The translations under genes and the position numbers were made by a program. The notes beneath the pieces are model-generated. The model had not been told where the DNA came from. It ran no database searches and saw nothing but the letters and a program-made list of their open reading frames with translations. Below, in pieces: positions 25,701-36,379 of a DNA stretch of 64,000 nucleotides. Where the stretch lies: positions 6,634,001-6,698,000 of the forward strand of contig CM051514.1 of the NCBI GenBank assembly GCA_028015205.1, read 5' to 3'. The number at the start of each line of letters is the position of its first letter. Position 1 is the stretch's first letter. Origin of the DNA: Mytilisepta virgata (taxonomy: Eukaryota > Mollusca > Bivalvia > Mytilida > Mytilidae).

Positions 25701-28700
25701 GTCTTTAAAAATAAACAAACAATAGTGAAATATATTAAATTTATTCAATTTTTAACAATGTGCATAGCAAAAAATATTTTTATTAACAACTTTGTGAGAT
25801 TAGTCTAAACAAGGGAGATAACTCAACATTGTTTACTTATATAATGACAAGTTTATCGACATCGATCGTTATTCAAGGACACAAATTAACTTTCAAATGC
25901 TAATTTCAGTATGAAATAAGAATGAATTAACAAACATTTCTGTATTTTTCGTGTCAAGGATGATGTTTAAAATAAATATATTCATTTACCATTTAAAGTT
26001 GTGTGGCTTTTGTAAACATTTTATTTTTACACTGAAGATAGGTATGTGTAAGGAATCATTGCCAATAACCGTGTGAGATTGGTCCAAAATGCGCAACTCT
26101 CATGCACAATGCATAGGATATCACATCTATGATTAGTTACCCCAAAGGAAAATCAACCGCCTCGCTGGTCTCGTGGTAGAGTGCTCGTCTCAAGTGCAGG
26201 TCGCTGAGGGGTCAAACCAAAGACATTAGAATAGGTATTTGCTGCTTCTTTGCCAAAGACATGGCATCTAGGAGTAAGAGCAAAAACTGGTTGGCTGAGT
26301 TAGAATAATGTGTCTGGGTGGGTGATTTGTCTCCCTGCAGACTGTTATCTTGTGAGTTAGCACATTAAAAATTGAACTCAGTGTGTAATTCTTAGTACAA
26401 TATCACATCAACATGTTCTCGTCCTGTTATGCATGTAATAATTTTCACAAGACATTAAACTATAATTCGTCCATCCAGCTAAAGGAGAGTCAGAGTTTTT
26501 TGTTATAACTGCATGAGATATACATGTGGTTTATATCATATCATTACTCCAGAGTACTGTCAATTTCAAAATTAATGTGATGTTTTTATCATTCTGAAAA
26601 ATTAGACAGGATAAATATCACAATGATTAAAACTTAAAATCTTTGCATTGGTAGTACCTGTATATTGTATTGGTATTGCTAACAGAACATCATTTGCATT
26701 TATTAATCTTACAATATTGTCTGTTCAAGAAAATACTTAGTAATAAGTGGACACACACAAAAATTTTGGATATTACAGTAATATGTATCTGAAATTGTCA
26801 CTGAGCAATTTTCCTCCAATGAGAAACCAGAGTGAGTTATATTTTCCTAACCAATGTAGGTAAGGGAGATAATAAATTTGTCTCCCTTTTAGCCTGAGGA
26901 CAAAAGAGAGAGAATTTAATTATCTCCCTTACCTTCAGAACTGCAAATGTGGACTGGACGATACATACTTTAGATAGCAGGGTCAGCATTTGCTCGTTTA
27001 ACTGAAAAACTAGCTAAGGCTGTCATAGCTGCAGGTCGGATACTGTCGCTCTACTAATCGAAAAAGTCTGAAATAACACTCCCATAAAGGGTTTAATGCT
27101 ATCTCATCATAGAGTTCAATAGAAATCGGCAGTATTCGTGAGAGGCCAGTATGAATTTTAAAGTCTTCAAGTCAGTGGAAGAAAGAGCAATTTTTACAGA
27201 ATTACACATAATTTCATATTGTGAAAAGATCTTAAGTAATTATCAAGTTTCTGTTTGTTATTAGCAAGACTTTTGCATTTATTCATGATATTACAATAGA
27301 AACTAGGATAGGAAAACCCATTCATGTTAAGTGCTTTGGTATATAGCTAAATGATGTTGATATCTATTATAAAACTTTTTAAAAGCATTAAGTAGCTAGT
27401 GAAATCTATAACTCTGTAACAGAAGTTTTTAATAATCGTATGATTTTGCTCATTAAAATCTTCCAACTTTGAGCAAATTGGTGAAAAAGTACAAGCTGTG
27501 ATATGTACACTCCATTCGATGGTGCCACAGGCAAAAAAGGGGAAGTTATTAATTGGAAAATTAAAATTGTCCCTTTGTCATAAATTTTAGTACATATCTC
27601 TCCATTTTCAATATTTATAGTAATATCTAAAAAAGAACAGCATTTACTACTCCTATTAGCTTTGTTCAAATGTAGCTCTTTTGGATGAATGTCTTCTTCA
27701 TACGTATTTTAGAAACTCAGGGTTATCAACAATAAGTATATTGTACATCATCAAGATATGTGCACTTGTTAAAAATATCAGTAAATTTATCATGATTCTG
27801 TATTTTACCTTTAAGGAGTTTTTTCATGACAGACTCTTCATAACAATATAAAAAGTCAGCAACAAGAGGAGCACAGTTCCTACCCATAGCATGGATTATT
27901 TTTCACATTTTTTTCAGTGGAATCCTGCTTTTAGTATTTCATAATTGTTCAGTCTGGTTTGTTATACAAACAAAAATGATACAGCATTTCTGCCTATTTT
28001 CCTGGTTGGCCTAATTAACCTCTTTAATGGATAAAAATCAGTAAAAAAATACTGAAAAAATGCAAGAAGTAATGACTACCCCAGTTTTCTTTGTCAAAAT
28101 CAGATTAACCCCATATTTCAATTTATATTTGCAGATCCGGAATAAGGCCAACAATAAATGCATCGATAGCATGGGAAGGAAAAGTGGCGAGAGGACAGGG
28201 TTTGTTCATTGTCATAACCAGGGAGGTAATCAGGTATGTAATGTACAAATTCTATTAATCTATCATGGACTTCTTCCGAAGGAACCGTTGTCCTATTTTG
28301 TTGACTGGCGAGGTACTATACCTCACCAGACAACACAATAGGACAACAGTTGAAGTCCATAATATATTTAGTACATAAAATATAAAAATATTTGCATACT
28401 GAAAAATAACATCACTTTATATTTGTTTGTTTGTCTTGACTATGGGAGACTATACCTAGTGATGGGCACCATATCTATGTGACACTTTTTTTTTTCACGG
28501 GACTATACTTCAAGGCTGATTGATTTCCATGTGAATTAGTCAAGATTAACAAAATACTTTTTATAAATAGTGAATGCTCATTGTCCAATCAAATGTACAG
28601 GATTTTACATATTAGGCCACACCAAAATGGTTTTGCAGCTCCGATTTTTGGACTATGGTATATTTAAGAGAAAATATTTTGGCCGCCTCGCCTGAAAATT

Positions 28701-31700
28701 TGCCCAAAATTTTTCATTTTTCAAGAAATTAAAATAAAATCCTCTCCTAAGATTTTGTAAAAATTGGGATGTTTTATTTTAAAAAAATTGTGTCAAACTT
28801 TAATTTGATCTTCACCTGAAAAAAAAAAAGTTTTCAAGAAAAAAAAATTAACATTTCACTCACTCACACCTATTTTTGCCATCCAAATATCCAAAGAACA
28901 ATAAATTAATTTGGTGTGGCCTTATGTACTGAAAACTGGTAAGTCCCAGCCGAACCTCATTTTCTGCTTCTAGCCTAGAATATTTAGTGACTAAAAAAAT
29001 AGAATGGTTTATTCTGGATTGTTTTTCTTTTATACTTACATGCATAAAATCATCCAAACTCTTCATATAAACACATTTCCTACAATATTGAAAGCATTTC
29101 AGTGACAAAGATTAAAAAAAGCATGGTTTGTGCTTTCAGTAGCCTGCAGGTTCTAACAGTCAGGCACAGCACACAATTTTCTAGACAAAATGAGATGTTT
29201 TCCCTGTCCTGTTATATGATTGGGCAAAAAACTGCTGCAAAGCCCCGCCTTAGTGACATTTCAAATATGGGTAGTGGCGTAAAAGATAGGTTTGTGTTTG
29301 CACATGATTTTCTGTATTTTAGAAAGCAATATTGACAATTACCATAAAAGGCCTGTTGTATAGTGCACGCTTATTACTATCGACACTTTCATCAAGATTT
29401 GGTTACCCACCTGTTACGTATTTTATTACAAGAAGAAATATATAACATCATATGCTATGAGAGCCTTACAATAAGTGAAGACAAAAAAAAAATTTTTAGT
29501 CTGAAATGTTTTAAACATTGAAATATGACAAAATGCATGCTCAATTTAAATGCTTTTTCCGTAAATTATATGAAGACATGTTTGAAATTTAAATATATGA
29601 TAAAAAAAAAATGATAGATAGACCTATGTGTATGCGTATCAATAAATGCTAACGTTAACTTTGGGGAGACCTAAAAGTTGTGCTGTAAAAGGCATTTCCC
29701 TAAATAACTGAATATGATGCAAGGTCATTTTTGATAGCCACTGAATACATAGAGGGGTATATTCATTGACTACTGGATCTTGTTTTACTTTTCCTGCCAG
29801 TCTGGTTAAATCAAGTCTCAAACTTCTCCCATTCATAATTAATACACACAGGAACAGCTTGAGGTTTGATTCTAAACAGACTTTTTTTTCACACATGTTT
29901 TTCTGCACAATGAAAAATTATTTCAGGGCGAGATATGACAGTAATGGCAGTATAATCTGTTTCCATGATGTAGATCCAACCCTACTTCCATGAAAATTGT
30001 AGGGTTGAACATATCGCAAAAAAAGATTGCACTGTAAAATAATTATTGATCATGCAGAAAATGAAAAAGACTGAGTCCAGTGGTCGAATTCCTGTGCATA
30101 TGACTGCATAGTCAAGCCTTGTAGTGGTGTTTGACTTAAATTCATGGGAAAATATTAAACATTAATATGTAGAAATGGGGAAAACAAGGCCTAGAGTGCC
30201 CTTGGATTTCTTCATATTTTTAATGAACTGCAAGATGTGCACTTTATATATATTTATTAATATTAATGGACAGTAAATCGATTGATTTTTTTTTAATTAA
30301 AATTTTAACTAACAAGTTTTTTTTAACTTTCTTGTCAATCTTAAATGTATACTAAAACAGACGTTGAATACATGTGTTTGTTTATCGCAGTTGACTTATG
30401 TCACGAAATCACTTATTGACAATACAGAAAATCGCATCCAAACGCAAGCCTATTATGGTGATTGTTCCTACCCATAAGTTCTATAAAATAACATCTCGTA
30501 AAATATTTCACATGAAGTTAAGAAATTAGGACAAAAGCGTAGATTGTGTCTTTGTAATTTTGAAACTTGATATGCAAACCCTACTATTTATTTGTTGGAT
30601 TTTTTTTATTTTTAGTTTTAAATGTTCCTTAGTGAAAATGGAAAAACTTCTTAAAATTTGTTTTTCACCATCTTTTACCGTTTTAGAGATAAATAAAAAG
30701 GGGCCAAGAAAGGGACACAAACTTTATTTTCGAAACCTTTTTATTTTCTATATGATTTTGATGATTTTTTGTAAAGTTACTCCAGACATTTTTGTTTTAA
30801 TTTTGTCATTGCAGAGATAAAAGGATTAAAGGGGCCAAATTCGCCATTTTGAAGGACAGCTAGAATTTTTATTTACCATTTTTCATCCAATTTTAATGGG
30901 AATTTTTTCTTTTAATTCATCTAGATGAGTTCTTCAAATAGATTTCTCCTTTGAGATATAAGGGGTAAAATGGGTCAAAAACCAGTATAGCTTCATATGT
31001 AAATTTTTTTTTTTATTTTTCATCCAATTCTTATGGCGATTTTTTCTTTGATTTCATCTTGTTGAGTGATTTCATAAGTATATGAACAAATATTTTCTAT
31101 TTTTATTTTTTCCGAGATACAAAGGGTCAAAGTTGCGGTCATATCAAGTTGTGCTCAGCGAACTCTTTATTAGATATTAGGGTGTCAAAATGACCTTATC
31201 ATATCTTATTCTTTGTCAGATTGTTTTACAGAAATTTCAATGTTATGGTAATTTTGTTGCAGCACACTGTTTGTATAATCTGAAACTTCATTAGTTTTCC
31301 TTTTGAATTAATGGAAGTTTGCACTTTGATTGAATACAAATTGAAGATTAAGATTTCCCATTTCAGACAAAATTGCTCTCAAAGTGTACAGTAAAATTAT
31401 CACCATAAATGAAATTTCAAGTTAAGTGCATCCTCCTGATAAAACAGTATTGGAACAGTCCTGACAAGAGTTATGGAACTTTGTTTCATTTGACATGCCA
31501 TATTTCAGATTTTTGCATATAGTAAAAAGAAAGCTTTACAGACAGATGATGTGTGTTTGGATGTTTCTGCCATCGGAGGACCAGTTAAATTGTTTCAGTG
31601 TCATGGTTTAGGCGGTAATCAAAAATGGGAATATAACCGCCAGGTAAAAGTCCAATTATCCAATGTTGTAGCTATGGTGTGATATTTCTATCATATTTTC

Positions 31701-34700
31701 AAAGAGTCTGATATATATATTCATACATAAGTTGGAATTTAGTATGTGGAATTAAAATCGCATTTGTAATTTTTAAAAATAAATTTAATCAAACTCACAA
31801 ACCAATATCAATGCTTACAATTTGCTTTTCTGGATTAAAAAAATCCAAAAAACTATTGCATCAAACAGATCGGAAAATTTAAAACTGAAGACATGAACTT
31901 TAAAAACCATGTATTCTTAATATCAGACTCTTCGAAATAAGTCTATTAATATACAAGTTTTATTTCTTTACTTCAGATTGGAGATGGCCTGCATGCTTTT
32001 GATCTTATTGTACTCCTGTCAGTTATTAACTGTCACTTGTGGCTTCAGGAAGAATATAATTTTAGTTCAGTTTTGAAGGGTTTTTAAATTTACTGACGGC
32101 TCCAAATTCATACACAAAATATACATCATCAATTTTATTCTTTAATCCCTCATCACTTAGTGGGATTTGGGTTATTTTCAAGTTTAAACAATTGAAACCT
32201 TCATTTCAGTGTTCTTTTTCTCAGAATTATCAATTATTAAAAAAATGATAATTTTTTACTTTAATTTTTTATGCACATGAACTGAGCTGATAGGTATTTC
32301 TGCTGAAGACATGGGTATATCCACAAATCCTCTCAGTGTATTTGGTTTAACACTTTGTAACCCTATTACTTTCCGCATGCTAGGTTTTCAGTTATACATC
32401 AAACCAGCAGATCAGGACTGATGATAACCTCTGTGTCGATGCTAGATACACGTCTGTTATGTTGGTCGACTGCGATAGTAGTTTTGGACGTTGGGAGTAT
32501 AAGAGACAGGTAGAAACCTCACTTTTTAGCTCACCTGGCCCAAAGGGCCATGTGAGCTATTGTCATCAGTTGGCGTGCATCGTCCGTCGTCGTAAACTTT
32601 CCTTTAAAGATCTTCTCCTCTGAAACCACTGGACCAACTGGAACAAAAGTTGGCAGCAATGGTCCTTAGGTGGTCCTCTTTCAGAATTATATCCCATGAC
32701 CAAGCCTGTCATCAAAGATGGCCGCCAGAGCTGAACTTAATTTAACATAGGACCCTATGGGAAATTTACATAAAGATCTTCTTGTCTGAAACCACTGGAC
32801 CAATTGGAACAGAATTTGGCAGCAATGGTCATTAGGTGGTTCTCTCTCTGGATTATATTTGATGGTGCCCATCATCTAAGATGGCCGCCAGAGCCGAACT
32901 TAGTTTAACATAGGACCCTATGGGAAATTTACTTAAAGATCTTCTTTTTTGAAACCACTTGACCAATTGGAACAAAACTTGGCAGCTATTGTCCTTAGCT
33001 GGTCCTCTTTCAGAATTATATCTGATGACCCTGTTCACCATCCAAGATGGCTGCCAGAGCTAAACTTCGTTTAACATAGGACCCTATGGGAAATTTACTT
33101 AAATATCTTCATTTCTGATATCTCCTTGCCAATTGGAACAAAACTAGGCAGCAATGGTCCTTAGGTGGTTCTCTTTCAGAATTATATCTGATAACTCAGC
33201 TCTTCATCGAGGATAGCCACCAGAGCCAAACATAGTTAAACATAGAATCCCATGGGAAATTTACTTAAAGATCTTCTTTTTCGAAACCACTTGGCCAATT
33301 GGAACAAAACTTGGCATCTATGGTCCTTAGTTGGTCCTCTTTTAGAATTATATCTGATAACCCTGTTCACCATCCAAGATTGCTGCCAGAGCCAGAGCGG
33401 AACTTAGTTTAACATAGGACCTAATGGGAAAGTTCACTGAAAGATCTTGTTTGAAACCAGTGAGCCAATTGGAACTTGACAACAATGTTCCAGGCTGCCA
33501 GTCAAGATGGACGTAGTCCAGGTGAGCGATACCGGCTCCTGGGAGCCTCTAGTTAAACAGTATGGTTGGTCATTTGCATGTTTCAAAGCAACAGAAATTG
33601 GACAATTTAGTTTCAGCTTTGCAAAATATACACGTACACATATGTAAATTTTCAAACGTTGGTTGCCACTAGTAAAAGATTTATGCTCTTTTCTGTACTA
33701 TTTTGGTTCAATAATGACACAGTATATTTATTATTCAACAACAACAAAATTAACTTGAATGGTAAAATCAACTTGAATAGCAGATTGTAGTTTTCAAAGT
33801 GAGGGTATGTCACTCAGCAACATAAAATTATATATCTTTATTTTTATGTTACATATAAATCTATATTTGTGACACACATGCAAAACAAACAAAATGTGGA
33901 AACATCAAAATAATAGAATCACAGTTCTTTATAGAGATATTTTGGCACCACAGAGGGTAAAAACACAAGGTTTAAACCAATGCTGAATTCTCAGATTTTA
34001 TCATTAAAACTCAATGCCAATTTAATTAAAACCTACATGATATTTATACATAAAACTCAAAAATTACATTTCTTTCATGTCTAAATTATATTTTTTCAAT
34101 AAAACATTTTATCTCTTGGATGAAGTGTTTTGAATTTAAATTTAATTAGTTTCTAGAAAAAACCTGAAGTAGTAATTCATTGTCACTACAGCCATGGTTG
34201 ATTAAATATAAAACTGTGGCTTCTGATTGGTTACTTCCATATATCATGTGAGATTGGTTACTTCCATAGATCATGTGAGTGACAATGCTTCCAAAATGTC
34301 CCCTATTACAATAAATAAATATCCAAACAAAACATCCCATACTTTACTTTCATTTTGCTACATGTATAACCAGAATCCCTTAGTCACTCACCTTGCTTCT
34401 TGAAAAGACAAAAAGATATAATTGAAAGAGAACAGAGGACCATTCTATTGTACAGAACATGTTGAAACGCATTTTGGACATTAAAAAATACAGAAGAACT
34501 CCTGTGGCTTGAACACCAAAAAATACAACTTTACAAAATTTACTCATTGATTAATTGATTTGGCTTACATTAAATGTTGCTTTGAAATATTTAGGTGAAT
34601 CCTAAAGGTGCAAGTGCTGTAAGGGATATTTATTACATATACACAGTTTGGTATATAGTTATGAGGTTCATAATTGTTATTAATTTTTTCTGTTTATAAA

Positions 34701-36347
34701 ATTTTTAAAATATGATATTTTGTCTATATATGTTTTAAATAAAACTCTTGATACCAATTTTGATGCACAAGATGTGCACATTTCATCAGTTGTGCTCAAG
34801 GCCTAACATGTTAAAAACCAAAACCACAATCCAAACAGTTGAAGAGCAATTCAAAAATCCATAAATCACCAAAAGAGATAAAGCCAAAACCATCCAAGGA
34901 CAGAGCTATGCACAAGGGAGATACTCCTTAGTTTTCATCAGTTTTGTAACAGTAAATTTTAAGCATCAACAATACTAGCAACTGTGCTGGGTATACCCTC
35001 AGGGACTTGAAATCCACCACCAGCGGCATTGACTCCGTGGTAAAAATAAAATTCTTGATAACAGCTGTGAATGGTGTTATAGGTGGTTTTCTGAAAATGA
35101 TGTAAAATGAAATTTAATTTACGAGGTATTTAAGGATGATCGCTTGTCTAATAGGAAATAAATAGGATTTGAAATATGTGTTTTAGTTTGAGAGAACATA
35201 TGGATAGTAGATAAATAAGCAAGAAAAAAATATAGGTTCTCATTTTAGAGCTATAAGGCCTTGGAAATTTGCAGGAAATAGGTTTTCTCTGGGTTTTTCA
35301 TTGTCTTTGCATTGACAACTTCAGTCTCTCAAAAATGTATGAAAAAATAAAAAAGGATTTCATAAAATTTTGTCAAATACTATTTTAAAGTATATATGAT
35401 TGAATTATAAAAGAAAAAGTGGGGGTTCATGGGCAAAAAATTTCATGTTTAAGAAATGGATAAAACCCGAGGATTCCGAAAATCTGACAAAGACCAAGAC
35501 ATGACCAGCGAGTATCCTTAAGCAACAAAAATATAAGGTTCTTTTGAGGTTAAAACTTTTCAGTCCATTTAAAATCAAATCTTCAAAAGGAAATTTGAGA
35601 GTATGATTTAATAGTGAGTTTCATACAAATTACTGAACTTTTTAAAAGATAAAAGTAGATTTAAAGGTTCCCAGTTTGTGCTGCAAAAATTAGTGATGGG
35701 AATTGCAGTAATTGGAAACAATATTGTAATCGATCATCGGTGAACTATAAATAGTGTTTATAATTGGAAAAAAAATGAATTGGTCAACCCAATTGACTGG
35801 CATAGAAGTCGTAACAGCATGCTCAGATGCATTTGCATGTATTAATCAAATTAGCTATAAATCATGAATAATATACTATTACATAGAACGAGAATATGAA
35901 ATACTATTTTTAAGTTAAAAAAACACTATGTAAATGCATATTATTGAATTAAATACAAAAACTGTTAACTCTAGCTGATGATGTCAGCACCCAAAGTAAA
36001 AGAGAAAGTAGAATAATCGATTATATGGAATTCTAATCAAGTGCTTGAATTTCCCATACAATTGACTGATTTTTATGTCGCCTGCATTAGACAGAAGCGA
36101 CATATAGGGATCAATATACGTCGTCGTCGGCGTCACAAAATAATTTCTGTCACATTTTTCTTAGGAACCACACTACCCAGCTTCCTGATGTTTGGCATAG
36201 AGCATCAGTATGGAGAACTGTAAGGTATAAGGCAGTATAAATTCTGTAACATGTCCACTTCCTGTTTTGACGGAACTTAGAATATTTTTGAGATAGAAAA
36301 AATTTCTGTCACATTTTTCTCAGGAACCACACTAGCCAGCTTTCTGG

Positions 36348-36379
<32 letters not shown>

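Larger units (their letters stand above)
25669..28134 (+). other. GALNT intron 8 (2.5 kb)
   Basis: Holds a SINE (26157), a small hairpin (26859) and a dead reverse transcriptase on the opposite strand (27406-27895), listed separately. Nothing else was recognised. Confidence 0.7.
28234..31508 (+). other. GALNT intron 9 (3.3 kb)
   Basis: Contains a palindrome (28264) and a MITE (28611). At 30830-31140 an AT-rich stretch holds two diverged ~125 bp copies of TTTTTCATCCAATT...TTTTTTCTTT. The remainder, including 28930-30820, has no supported feature. Confidence 0.6.

Noticed and set aside
31509..32509. Both lectin beta exons used together as a normal four-repeat lectin domain
   Set aside because: GALNT lectin domains have three repeats, and the exons are homologous alternatives of the same repeat. 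Joint use is possible in frame but not the expected form.
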